A model generated the notes under the pieces. That model made no database searches. It was not told the origin of the DNA and saw only the letters and a program-made list of their open reading frames with translations. Of a DNA stretch of 64,000 nucleotides, positions 36,445 to 45,244 are shown piece after piece; position 1 is the first letter of the stretch, and every line of letters starts with the position of its first letter. The position numbers and the translations under genes are program-made. Source of the DNA: Pseudomonas syringae (GTDB lineage Bacteria > Pseudomonadota > Gammaproteobacteria > Pseudomonadales > Pseudomonadaceae); NCBI RefSeq assembly GCF_023278085.1, contig NZ_CP066265.1:4970501-5034500 (forward strand). Direction: 5' to 3'.

Positions 36445-39400
36445 TCAATGCGCCGGCTGTGCGTGTTCGCCCTCGTCCTTGTCTTCCGCTTCGCGACGTT
36501 GTTCGTCGGTCGGTTCCTTGATGCGGTACCAGGCCACGTACAACGCTGGCAGGAACAGCAAGGTCAGCAGCGTGGCGATGATGATGCCGCCGATCATGGC
36601 GTAGGCCATCGGCCCCCAGAACACTTCACGGGCGATTGGAATCATGCCCAGGCTGGCCGCTGCCGCCGTCAACAGAATCGGCCGACGGCGATGCTCGGTG
36701 GCTTCGACCACGGCGTCCCAAGGCAGGTAGCCGCTTTTTTCATAGGCATCGATCTGGGTCACCAGAATCACCGAGTTGCGGATGATGATGCCGATCAGCG
36801 CCAGTACCCCGAGAATCGCCACGAACCCCAACGGCGTGCCCGTCGGGATCAGCGCCAGCACCACGCCTATCAGGCCGAGGGGCGCGACACTGGCCACCAG
36901 GAACATCTTCTGAATGCTGTGCAACTGAATCATCAGGAACGTCGCCATGAGGAACAGCATCAACGGTGCAACGCTGGCAATCGGCCCCTGCGCCTTGCTG
37001 CTTTCTTCGACCGTACCACCAGTGGCAACCTTGTAGCCGACCGGCAGGCCTGCGGAAAACTTGTCGATTTCCGGTTGCAGCTGCTTGACCAGATCAGTCG
37101 GCTGAATCGCGTCGCGGACAGCGCCTTTCACCGTGATGGTCGGCTTGCGGTCGCGGCGCCAGACCAATGGCTGCTCCAGCTCGTAACCGACGGTGGCGAA
37201 CGCCAGCAGCGGGATGGAAGTACCGGTCGGCGTCACGATTTGCAGGTTCTGCAGGGTTTCCGGTGTGCCGCGCTCGGCATCTTCGGCACGCCCGATCACA
37301 TTGATCAGATAGATATCATCACGCACCTGGGTCACGGTAGAACCGCTGACCACACTGTTCATCAGCTTGGCGACGTCTTCGGACGACAGGCCCAGCTGCC
37401 GGGCCTTGTCCTGATTGATGTCGATGCGCAGGACCTTGCCCGGCTCGTTCCAGTCGTAGATCACTTCGCCCACATGCGGGTTTTGATCGAGCAGCGTGGC
37501 CAGTTCGATGGCGTGCTGACGCACCTTGTCGATGTTCTCGCCGCTGACGCGATACTGCAACGGACGCCCCACCGGCGGACCCATTTCCAGCGCCTGCACA
37601 TACGACCCGATGCCGACGAAGTCATCACGCAGGCGTTTTTGCAGACGGGCAGTCAACGCGCCACGCTCTTCCAGGCCTTTGCTGACAATGACCAGCTGGG
37701 CGTAGAACGGATTTTCCAGTTGCTGATCGAGTGGCAGGTAGAAACGTAACGCGCCCTGGCCGATGTAGGTGCTCCAGCGCTCAATATCCGGATCGTCCTT
37801 GAGGCTCGCTTCAAAACGATCCACCACTTTGCGTGTTTCGTTGATCGAAGCGTTCTGCGGCAGGTTCAGGTCGACAAGAATTTCCGGGCGATCCGAGGAC
37901 GGGAAGAACTGGTTCTGCACAAACTGCATGGAGAACAGCGACGCGGCGAACAACCCTACCGTGATGGCAATCGCCAGCCAGCGATGACGCATGGCCCAGA
38001 GCATGCTGCCGTTGAATGCCCGGCCTATGCGGCCCGGCTCTTCGGATTTCGGCTTGATGTTGGCGCTCAGAATGTGCACGCCGATCACCGGCGCGAACAG
38101 CACGGCAACCACCCACGACACCAGCATCGCCACGGCAATCACGGCGAACAGCGTGAAGGTGTACTCCCCCGCCGAGCTGTTGTTCAGACCGATCGGCACA
38201 AAGCCGGCCACGGTCACCAGCGTACCGGTGAGCATCGGGAACGCTGTCGAGGTGTAGGCGTAAGTCGCGGCCTGCTCCTTGGTTTCCCCCATTTCCAGCC
38301 GTGTGACCATCATTTCCACGGTAATCATGGCGTCATCCACCAGCAGGCCGAGGGCGATGATCAGCGCGCCGAGGGAAATCCGTTGCATGGTGATGCCGCT
38401 GTATTCCATGAACACAAACACCATCGCCAGCACCAGCGGAATCGAACACGCGACCACCAACCCTGCGCGAAACCCGAGGCTGACGAAGCTGACCAACAGC
38501 ACGATAATCACCGCCTCGAACAACGCGCTGGTGAAGCCACCCACGGCCTTGTTCACCACCTCGGCCTGATCCGACACCTTGTGCACGCCGATGCCGACTG
38601 GCAGCTCCGCCGTTGTAGCGTCCATACGCTCATGCAGCGCCTTGCCGAACGACTGGATATTGCCGCCCTTTTGCATCGCGATGGCCAGACCGATCGCCGG
38701 TTTGCCATCGAAACGGAACAGCGGCTTGGGCGGATCGGTGTAGCCACGGGTTATGTCAGCAATGTCGCTGAGACGGTAAAAACGGTCATTGATGCGCAGA
38801 TTGACTGCAGCCAGATCCTTCTCGGAAGCGAACTGGCCGGAGGTGCGTACCGAGATCCGCTCCGGCCCGGATTCGATCACCCCGGCAGGCGTCACCGCGT
38901 TCTGCGATTGCAGGCTTTGCACCACCTGACTCTGATCAATGCCCAACGCCGCGAGTTTGCGTGTCGAGAAGTTCAGGTACACCACTTCGTCCTGCTGACC
39001 GATCATCTCGACCTTGCCCAGGCCGGGCACTTCGCGAATGTCGGCGCGAACCTTCTCGACGTAGTCACGCAACTGACGCATCGAGAAACCGTCTGCGGTA
39101 AACGCATAGATCGAGCCGTACACATCGCCGAACTCGTCGTTGAACGACGGACCTTGCAGCCCCTGCGGAAACTGGCCACGGATGTCATCGACCTTCTTGC
39201 GCACCTGATACCAGATTTCCGGTATCGCCTTGGCGCTGGTGGTGTCACGCAGGTACACGAAGACGGTGGACTCGCCCGGGCGGGTATAGCTCTTCACATA
39301 GTCCAGCGAGTCCAGCTCTTCGAGCTTTTTCTCGATGCGGTCGGTGACCTGCTCCAGAGTCTCGTCCACCGTCGCGCCCGGCCAGCGGGTCTGGATGATC

Positions 39401-39546
39401 ATGGTCTTGATGGTGAAGGACGGATCTTCCTCGCGCCCCAGCTTCATGTAGGAAAACACGCCCATCAACAGCGCGACGAACATCAGGTACCAGACGAACG
39501 ACTGATGCTTGATGGCCCACTCGGATAAATTGAAATTCCCTTTCAT
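36445..39546 (-). CDS. RND efflux transporter permease (TriC-like)
   Basis: This 1033-residue inner-membrane HAE1-type RND pump has twelve transmembrane helices and two large periplasmic loops. The proton-relay motif LGLLVDDAMITVEMMV (the DD of helix 4) is intact. The N-terminus (MKGNFNLSEWAIKHQSFVWYLMFVALLMG) matches the TriC/VexF-type branch rather than MexB. The gene overlaps the upstream adaptor gene by 4 bp. Two adaptor genes precede it and no outer-membrane factor follows, as in the P. aeruginosa TriABC system, which borrows OpmH. The substrate is unknown; triclosan or detergents are analogies only. Confidence 0.93.
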   Translation of the reverse strand: MKGNFNLSEWAIKHQSFVWYLMFVALLMGVFSYMKLGREEDPSFTIKTMIIQTRWPGATVDETLEQVTDRIEKKLEELDSLDYVKSYTRPGESTVFVYLRDTTSAKAIPEIWYQVRKKVDDIRGQFPQGLQGPSFNDEFGDVYGSIYAFTADGFSMRQLRDYVEKVRADIREVPGLGKVEMIGQQDEVVYLNFSTRKLAALGIDQSQVVQSLQSQNAVTPAGVIESGPERISVRTSGQFASEKDLAAVNLRINDRFYRLSDIADITRGYTDPPKPLFRFDGKPAIGLAIAMQKGGNIQSFGKALHERMDATTAELPVGIGVHKVSDQAEVVNKAVGGFTSALFEAVIIVLLVSFVSLGFRAGLVVACSIPLVLAMVFVFMEYSGITMQRISLGALIIALGLLVDDAMITVEMMVTRLEMGETKEQAATYAYTSTAFPMLTGTLVTVAGFVPIGLNNSSAGEYTFTLFAVIAVAMLVSWVVAVLFAPVIGVHILSANIKPKSEEPGRIGRAFNGSMLWAMRHRWLAIAITVGLFAASLFSMQFVQNQFFPSSDRPEILVDLNLPQNASINETRKVVDRFEASLKDDPDIERWSTYIGQGALRFYLPLDQQLENPFYAQLVIVSKGLEERGALTARLQKRLRDDFVGIGSYVQALEMGPPVGRPLQYRVSGENIDKVRQHAIELATLLDQNPHVGEVIYDWNEPGKVLRIDINQDKARQLGLSSEDVAKLMNSVVSGSTVTQVRDDIYLINVIGRAEDAERGTPETLQNLQIVTPTGTSIPLLAFATVGYELEQPLVWRRDRKPTITVKGAVRDAIQPTDLVKQLQPEIDKFSAGLPVGYKVATGGTVEESSKAQGPIASVAPLMLFLMATFLMIQLHSIQKMFLVASVAPLGLIGVVLALIPTGTPLGFVAILGVLALIGIIIRNSVILVTQIDAYEKSGYLPWDAVVEATEHRRRPILLTAAAASLGMIPIAREVFWGPMAYAMIGGIIIATLLTLLFLPALYVAWYRIKEPTDEQRREAEDKDEGEHAQPAH

Positions 39547-40628
39547 CGCGGGCTTTCCTCATCGACTTTGACTTTCTGGCCCGGCTTGAGGCTGTTGACG
39601 CCCGCGCTCACCACTTTCTCACCCGCTTTGACGCCGTCCGCCAGCAAAAAGCTGTTGCTGTCACGACTGGTAATATTCACGGTTCGGGGGCTGACCGTTT
39701 GGCTTTGCGGGTCGACGATCCATATCTGGTGCTTGCCATCGACTTCCTGCAAGGCATTGATCGGCAGACGCATGCGCGGCGTGATGGTCGAGCTGAGTGT
39801 CACGCTGATGGCCGTGCCCAGCCGGAACGCCGGTGGCGTTTGCGCCAGCGACAGACGCGCACGGCGAGTACGTGTAGTGCGGTCAGCCTGGGGTTCTATT
39901 TCGCGAATGGTGGCGGTGGTGTTCACTTCCGGATTCAACTGGCTGGCCACGGTGAATACCACGCCGGCAGGCACTTGATCGGCCAGTGTATCGGGCAGGT
40001 CGATCACCGCTTCCTTGATGTCCGGCCGCGCCAGGGTCACGACTTCCTGACCGGCTGTCACCACCTGTCCGGCTTCGACTTTCCATTCGGTGACCACGGC
40101 GTCGTGATCACTGCGCAGCTCGCTGTAACTCAATTGATCGCGGGCCTGTTGAGCCGCGGCTTTGGCCTGCTCCTGCGAGGAGCTGGCGGTCTTCAGATCG
40201 GTCAGTGCGATGTCCAGTTGCGCCTGGGCACCGACGCCGCGGTCGAACAACTCCTGCTGGCGGCGAGCATTGGCCTGGGCGTTGATGAACTGCGCCTGAA
40301 CATTGGCCAGGTCGCCCTGCCGGGCACGCACAGCGTTCTGCTGATCGGTCGGATCGAGGGTTGCCAGCAAATCGCCCTTCTTGACTTCAGCGCCTACATC
40401 AACGTCGCGTCGGGCAATACGCCCCGCGACACGAAAGCCCAGCACACTCTGATAACGCGCCTGGATATTGCCGGCAAAACGCCCGAAATCCTGATTCGAC
40501 TCGGGTCGGGCTTCGACGAAGACGACCGGGCGTACCGGCTCGGGAGGTGCTTCATCCTTGCCGCAGCCACTCAATAGCAAGCCGCTCAACAGAAGGCCGC
40601 CCAGCGGCAGGCATGACCGACGCTTCAT
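39543..40628 (-). CDS. RND efflux periplasmic adaptor (second adaptor, TriB-like)
   Basis: This 361-residue lipoprotein has the lipobox LLLSGCGKDE at about residue 17-20. The order lipoyl half-domain (FVEARPESNQDFGRFAGNIQARYQSVLGFRVAGRI), Ala/Gln-rich coiled-coil hairpin (about 90-165), second lipoyl half and beta-barrel is that of membrane-fusion proteins. It overlaps the permease by 4 bp and the first adaptor by 4 bp. I take the ATG at 40628; longer frames upstream lie inside the other adaptor gene. Confidence 0.92.
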   Translation of the reverse strand: MKRRSCLPLGGLLLSGLLLSGCGKDEAPPEPVRPVVFVEARPESNQDFGRFAGNIQARYQSVLGFRVAGRIARRDVDVGAEVKKGDLLATLDPTDQQNAVRARQGDLANVQAQFINAQANARRQQELFDRGVGAQAQLDIALTDLKTASSSQEQAKAAAQQARDQLSYSELRSDHDAVVTEWKVEAGQVVTAGQEVVTLARPDIKEAVIDLPDTLADQVPAGVVFTVASQLNPEVNTTATIREIEPQADRTTRTRRARLSLAQTPPAFRLGTAISVTLSSTITPRMRLPINALQEVDGKHQIWIVDPQSQTVSPRTVNITSRDSNSFLLADGVKAGEKVVSAGVNSLKPGQKVKVDEESPR

Positions 40629-41737
40629 GGTTGCACCTTCGCGTTCTGCGGTTGCTCGGCGATTTCGACCTGCATGTCCGGGTGTAACAACTGTCCGCCT
40701 GCCACCACGACTTTCTCTCCACCTTTGAGCCCGTCGCCGATGATGACTTTTTCGGTCAGGTAACGGGTGACGGTGACTTTGCGCAGATTGACCTTGCCCT
40801 GCTCGTCCACCACCCACACGGCAGGCTTGCCCAACTGCTCGCCGAGGTCCTTGGTCAGCGCCGCCCATGGCAACTCGACACTGGCATTGGCCGGTGCATT
40901 CAGCGCCACACTGACCACCGAGCCCAGGTCCATGCCTTCAGGCAGCGGGTCCAGAGCGATCTTGACCTGCAAGGTGCCGGTTTGCGCCGACACCGCCGGG
41001 GTGACTTCGCGCACTTTGCCGCTGACCCTGATATTCGGGTTATCGAGCAACGTGACCTGCACGGCCTGATCAGTCGGAGGCTTGACGAACAGGGACTCGT
41101 AAACATTGAACACGGCATCGCGATCGCCGTCGCGCGCCAGATCGAAAATCGGCATCGTGGCCTGCACCACTTGCCCGACCTCAGCCTGACGCGCGGTGAT
41201 TACACCCGGTGCGTCAGCGACCAGTGCGGTATAACCCAGCTGTTCACGGGCATTGGCCAGTTGCGCCTGCACTGCCTTCAATGAACTTTCGCTGCCGCGC
41301 AAGGCGGCCTGTGCAGAGTCATATTCGCTGCGACTGGTATAACCTTTGGGCAGCAGCTTTTGCTGACGGCCGAACGCAGCGCGGGACTGGCTCACGCGGG
41401 CCTGTTCGGCAGCCACAGCGGCCGCAGCCGAGTCGACATTGATCTGCAGATCCTTGGGGTCGAGCCGGGCCAGCACTTGCCGAGCAGTCACCCGGTCACC
41501 CACATCCACATTGCGCTGAATGATCTTGCCATTGACCCGGAATGAAAGACGGGTCTGCACCCGCGCCTGAACATCACCGGTCAGGGCAACGCTGGCAGCG
41601 AAGTCGGTACTTTTGACCGTTTGAACATAGACCCGAGGCAGCTCGGGCTCAGCCGGTTTTTCCTCGCCACAGCCCGCCAGCGCCGCCAAGGCAGCGGCCA
41701 GACCGAACGTAACCAGTCTTGAAATACGAACGGGCAT
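40625..41737 (-). CDS. RND efflux periplasmic adaptor (first adaptor, TriA-like)
   Basis: This 370-residue lipoprotein has the lipobox ALAALAGCGEEK near residue 22 and membrane-fusion-protein architecture (VALTGDVQARVQTRLSFRVNGKIIQRNVDVGD, then a coiled coil, then LGYTALVADAPGVITARQAEVGQVV). It is related to, but clearly distinct from, the second adaptor. A pair of adaptors with one pump implies a hetero-hexameric adaptor ring, as known for TriAB. It is first in the three-gene operon, and the promoter lies in 41738-41927. Confidence 0.92.
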   Translation of the reverse strand: MPVRISRLVTFGLAAALAALAGCGEEKPAEPELPRVYVQTVKSTDFAASVALTGDVQARVQTRLSFRVNGKIIQRNVDVGDRVTARQVLARLDPKDLQINVDSAAAAVAAEQARVSQSRAAFGRQQKLLPKGYTSRSEYDSAQAALRGSESSLKAVQAQLANAREQLGYTALVADAPGVITARQAEVGQVVQATMPIFDLARDGDRDAVFNVYESLFVKPPTDQAVQVTLLDNPNIRVSGKVREVTPAVSAQTGTLQVKIALDPLPEGMDLGSVVSVALNAPANASVELPWAALTKDLGEQLGKPAVWVVDEQGKVNLRKVTVTRYLTEKVIIGDGLKGGEKVVVAGGQLLHPDMQVEIAEQPQNAKVQP

Positions 41738-41927
41738 GCAGACTCCTTGTGCGGCTGCCGGGTGCGGGCGTGATCAGGGCGAGAGAATAGCGTGACTATG
41801 CGACTGTGTGCGAGAGGGAGGGTTCATTGGGGCGGTCATAACGCGTTCATGAATGCCCGGATGCGATAAGGATGGAGGGAGTTTGCCGTCGTATGAACGC
41901 CGATAACCAGCCTGAGCATGAGCCGGC

Positions 41928-42320
41928 ATTCAGGATCGGACGCAGAGCGTCCAGACAGGCATACCCACGCGTAGCATGGGTACGATGAAGCTCCTGAGAT
42001 CCCCTATCGTTCCTCACGCTCTGCGTAGGAATGCCCATCGTGACGCTCCGCGTCACACATTCAGGATCGGACGCAGAGCGTCCAGACAGGCATACCCACG
42101 CGGAGCATGGGTACGATGGTATTCCTGAGATCCCCTATCGTTCCTCACGCTCTGCGTGGGAATACCCTTCGTGACGCTCCGCGTCACACATTCAGGATCG
42201 GACGCAGAGCGTCCAGACAGGCATACCCACGCGGAGCATGGGTACGATGGTATTCCTGAGATCCCCTATCGTTCCTCACGCTCTGCGTAGGAATACCCTT
42301 CGTGACGCTCCGCGTCACCT
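41928..42320. repeat. Three tandem 131-bp units of palindromes (cluster E)
   Basis: The unit begins ATTCAGGATCGGACGC and repeats at 41928, 42059 and 42190, a constant period of 131 bp. Copies 2 and 3 differ at only one internal position plus the last bases; copy 1 has about ten changes. Each unit holds four palindromes: GGACGCAGAGCGTCC, CCCACGCGGAGCATGGG, CTCACGCTCTGCGT and GTGACGCTCCGCGTCAC. These are the family modules read on the other strand. The array fills most of the 597-bp gap between the RND operon and the ABC binding protein. Confidence 0.92.
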
Positions 42321-42334
42321 GCACACTGAAAAGA

Positions 42335-43354
42335 TCAACTGCCCTCGGTGCCCTGCGCTTCTTCGAAGAAATAATCCTTCCAGCTCGCGGCCTTGTTTTT
42401 CAGCACACCCAGTTCATGCAGCTTCTCGGCGTAGATGAAGGTGCGCTGCGGGGTGATGGTGAAATCGATTTCCGGGTCGGAGACGATTTTCTCTACCAGC
42501 GGCAACGGTAGTTTCGATTGCTCGACGCGAATGTAGGTCTGCGCGGCAGCCGGCTTGTCGGCCTTGATAATCTTCTCGGCTTCGGCCAGTGCGTCGTAGA
42601 ACGCCTTGTAAGTCTTGGGGTTTTCGTCGTGGAATTTTTCGGTGGTGTAGAGCACGTTGAACGTCGCCTGACCACCCAGTACGTCATAGGAACTGAGCAC
42701 CTTGTGCACGTTGGGGTTTTCCAGCGCCTGATACTGGAACGGCGGGCTAGAGAAGTGCGAGTTGATTTCCGAGCCGCCGGCCAACAGCGCAGCGGTCGCA
42801 TCCGGGTGCGCCAGGCTGACCGAGATGTTGTCGAATTTCTTGTAGTTGTCATTGCCGAACAGCTTGGCAGTCTCGATCTGCAAGGTGCGCGACTGGAAGC
42901 CCACGCCCGCAGCCGGTACGGCGATGCGGTCCTTATCGGTGAAGTCCTTGAGGGTCTTCACGTTGGGGTTATTGGTCAGCAAATAGTTGGGCATCGAGCC
43001 CAGCGAAGCGATGGCCTTGACGTTCTGCTTGCCCTTGGTGCGGTCCCAGACGGTCAGCATCGGCGGCACGCCTGCCGAGACCACGTCCAGAGCGCCGGCC
43101 AGCAGCGCCTCGTTCATCGCCGTGGCGCCGGAGATGCTGTTCCAGTCGACCTTGATGTCCAGGCCCTGCTCCTTGCCGTGTTTTTCGATCAACTTCTGAT
43201 CGCGCACCACGTCGAGGATCAGATAGCCGATGCCGAACTGCTGAGCGATGCTGATCTTGCCTTCAGCCTGAGCGCCGCCGCTGAGCAGCGCGCCAAACAG
43301 GCCAAGTGTCGCCGCCAACACAGTCAGTGCCGGGCGTTGAAATGCAGTTTTCAT
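42335..43354 (-). CDS. NitT/TauT-type ABC transporter, substrate-binding protein
   Basis: The product is 339 residues from MKTAFQRPAL (AGGATGAG upstream), with a signal peptide ending GGAQAEGK. It is an SsuA/TauA-like periplasmic binding protein: ISIAQQFGIGYLILDVVRDQKLIEKHG, WNSISGATAMNEALLAGALDVVSAGVPPML, PAAGVGFQSRTLQIETAKLFG and AALLAGGSEINSHFSSPPFQ. The family binds sulfonates, sulfate esters, nitrate or similar anions. The adjoining dioxygenase favours a sulfonate or sulfate ester. It is last in a four-gene minus-strand operon. Confidence 0.88.
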   Translation of the reverse strand: MKTAFQRPALTVLAATLGLFGALLSGGAQAEGKISIAQQFGIGYLILDVVRDQKLIEKHGKEQGLDIKVDWNSISGATAMNEALLAGALDVVSAGVPPMLTVWDRTKGKQNVKAIASLGSMPNYLLTNNPNVKTLKDFTDKDRIAVPAAGVGFQSRTLQIETAKLFGNDNYKKFDNISVSLAHPDATAALLAGGSEINSHFSSPPFQYQALENPNVHKVLSSYDVLGGQATFNVLYTTEKFHDENPKTYKAFYDALAEAEKIIKADKPAAAQTYIRVEQSKLPLPLVEKIVSDPEIDFTITPQRTFIYAEKLHELGVLKNKAASWKDYFFEEAQGTEGS

Positions 43355-43391
43355 GGGGTTCTCATCCTGATGATTCAAAAAAGACGGCGTT

Positions 43392-44258
43392 TCAACGCTG
43401 CATGCCCCAGCGTTTGACGGTCAGGCGCTCGATGTTGGCAAACAGCAGGTTCTCGACCAGCAGGCCGATGAGGATCACCGCTGCCAGACCGGCAAAGACC
43501 TTGTCGGTATACAGTTCGTTACGGTTCTGGAAGATGTACCAGCCCAGACCGCCCTTGCCGGACGACGCGCCAAACACCAGCTCAGCGGCGATCAGCGTGC
43601 GCCAGGCAAACGCCCAGCCGATTTTCAGACCGGCGAGAATCGATGGCAGCGCAGCAGGGATCAGGATGTGCCAGACAAAGCGCAGGCCTTTTAGACCATA
43701 GTTGCGCCCGGCCATGCGCTGGGTTTCCGAGACACCCAGAAAGCCCGCATAGGTATTGAGTGCCAGCGCCCACAGCACCGAATGCACCAGCACGAAGATC
43801 AGGCTGTTCTGCCCCAGCCCGAACCACAAAAGCGCCAGCGGCAGCAGGGCAATGGCCGGCAGCGGGTTGAACATGGCCGTCAAGGTGCTGAGCAGGTCGC
43901 GGCCCAGTTGGGTGGACACTGCCAGCGTGGTCAGGGCGAATGCCAGCACGATGCCGATCAGGTAACCCTGAATCAGCACGGTCAGGGAGATCCACACCTT
44001 GCCCGGCAACTCACCGGAAATCAGCCCGTCATAAAAAGCGGCGGCCGTTTGCAGAAAGCTCGGCAACAGCAGGTCGTTGTTCTGCAGACGCGCGGCCAGT
44101 TCCCAGATCACCGCCAGGGCGATCATGATGACGCTTTTGCGCACCCAGCTCAGTTGCCAGATGCGCTGCGCCAGCGGCAGATCGCGGGCCAGGTCTTCCT
44201 GCGTGAAAGGCTCCAGCGTGACTTCGTATTCTTCGCGAGCGGGAGGTGCGAGGCTCAT
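43392..44258 (-). CDS. NitT/TauT-type ABC transporter, permease
   Basis: This 288-residue inner-membrane permease of the SsuC/TauC type has about six hydrophobic helices. It has a long cytoplasmic N-terminus (EEYEVTLEPFTQEDLARDLPLAQRIWQ), NPLPAIALLPLALLWFGLGQNSLIF and an EAA loop with YGLKGLRFVWHILIPAALPSILAGLKIGWAFAWRTLIAAELVFG. It lies between the binding-protein and ATPase genes; a palindrome pair occupies the 91-bp gap to the ATPase gene. Confidence 0.9.
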   Translation of the reverse strand: MSLAPPAREEYEVTLEPFTQEDLARDLPLAQRIWQLSWVRKSVIMIALAVIWELAARLQNNDLLLPSFLQTAAAFYDGLISGELPGKVWISLTVLIQGYLIGIVLAFALTTLAVSTQLGRDLLSTLTAMFNPLPAIALLPLALLWFGLGQNSLIFVLVHSVLWALALNTYAGFLGVSETQRMAGRNYGLKGLRFVWHILIPAALPSILAGLKIGWAFAWRTLIAAELVFGASSGKGGLGWYIFQNRNELYTDKVFAGLAAVILIGLLVENLLFANIERLTVKRWGMQR

Positions 44259-44288
44259 GATTCGGGTTTCCCGGTAATCGTGTAGATA

Positions 44289-44331
44289 GGACGCGGAGCG
44301 TCCTGAAAGGCATTACCACGCGGAGCGTGGG
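44289..44331. repeat. Palindrome pair F inside the ABC operon
   Basis: GGACGCGGAGCGTCC (44289-44303) and CCACGCGGAGCGTGGG (44316-44331) lie between the permease start and the ATPase stop, within one minus-strand operon. The pair has the same spacing as pair D at 32466. Confidence 0.75.
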
Positions 44332-44349
44332 AACGATCAAAGCAGTCAC

Positions 44350-45228
44350 CTAGTAAGCGATCCGGATGTCCTGAAAATTCAGATCCTGCTCCACCGGGCC
44401 GGTTTCGCCTTCGTCGAACAACAGACGATGAATGCGTTGCGCCGTTTGCTGAAAGCCGACGCCGCCAAGGCTTTTCAGGTCGTACTGGTGGCTGTTGATT
44501 TCCGCCCTTACACGCCCCGGATGCGGCGACAGCAGCAAAATGCGATTGCCCACCACCAGCGCTTCCTCGATAGAGTGCGTGACGAACAGCAGCGTGAAGC
44601 GCACCTCGTCCCATAGCTCGAGCAGTTCTTCCTGCATCTTGCGGCGGGTCAGTGCATCCAGCGCGGCGAATGGCTCATCCATCAGCAGGATTTTCGGCTG
44701 CATGGCCAAGGCTCGGGCAATCGCCACGCGGGCTTTCATGCCACCGGACAAGGTGTGCGGATACGCGTCGGCAAAGGCGCTGAGGCCAACCTTTTCCAGG
44801 TAATAACGTGCGCGCTCCAGCGCTTCGGGACGCTTCAACGTGCGTGACGCCAGCAGCGGAAACATGACGTTCTCGATCACGGTTTTCCACGGCGGCAACT
44901 GGTCGAATTCCTGAAACACCACGATGCGGTCCGGACCCGGTTCGGTGACCTGATTACCTGCCAGGCGAATCTCGCCCTCGCTGGGCTGAATGAACCCGGC
45001 CACCGCTTTCAGCAAGGTCGACTTGCCGCAGCCGGACGGGCCCAGCAGGACGAAGCGATCAGACGGATCGACCTCGAAACTGACCTGATGCGTGGCCCGC
45101 ACCACACGTTCCGGCGTGCGGTATTCAAGGCTGACGCCGCGGACTTGCAACAGCGCTTCAGCGTGCTGAACAGCCGGTTGCGGTGGGGCGTTCGTGCTGG
45201 CCGTGTGGCCTTGCGCGACAGCATTCAT
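44350..45228 (-). CDS. NitT/TauT-type ABC transporter, ATPase
   Basis: This 292-residue SsuB/TauB-like ATPase has Walker A GPSGCGKSTLLKAVAG, signature LSGGMKARVAIARAL and Walker B ILLMDEPFAALDALTRRKMQ. The switch His lies in FVTHSIEEALVVGNRI, all canonical for the family. About 30 extra residues precede the first strand, and a C-terminal tail of about 50 residues follows the core. It begins 16 bp after the dioxygenase gene stop, so the operon order is dioxygenase, ATPase, permease, binding protein. Confidence 0.92.
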   Translation of the reverse strand: MNAVAQGHTASTNAPPQPAVQHAEALLQVRGVSLEYRTPERVVRATHQVSFEVDPSDRFVLLGPSGCGKSTLLKAVAGFIQPSEGEIRLAGNQVTEPGPDRIVVFQEFDQLPPWKTVIENVMFPLLASRTLKRPEALERARYYLEKVGLSAFADAYPHTLSGGMKARVAIARALAMQPKILLMDEPFAALDALTRRKMQEELLELWDEVRFTLLFVTHSIEEALVVGNRILLLSPHPGRVRAEINSHQYDLKSLGGVGFQQTAQRIHRLLFDEGETGPVEQDLNFQDIRIAY

Positions 45229-45244
45229 GAACGACTCTCCTGAA

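Noticed and set aside
37984..39528. 514-codon plus-strand frame opposite the RND permease
   Set aside because: His/Arg/Gln-rich translation typical of an antisense shadow in high-GC DNA; no domain or ribosome site.
41928..42320. Resemblance to a CRISPR array (regular repeats)
   Set aside because: The whole 131-bp period is conserved, with no unique spacers and no cas genes; it is a tandem palindrome array.
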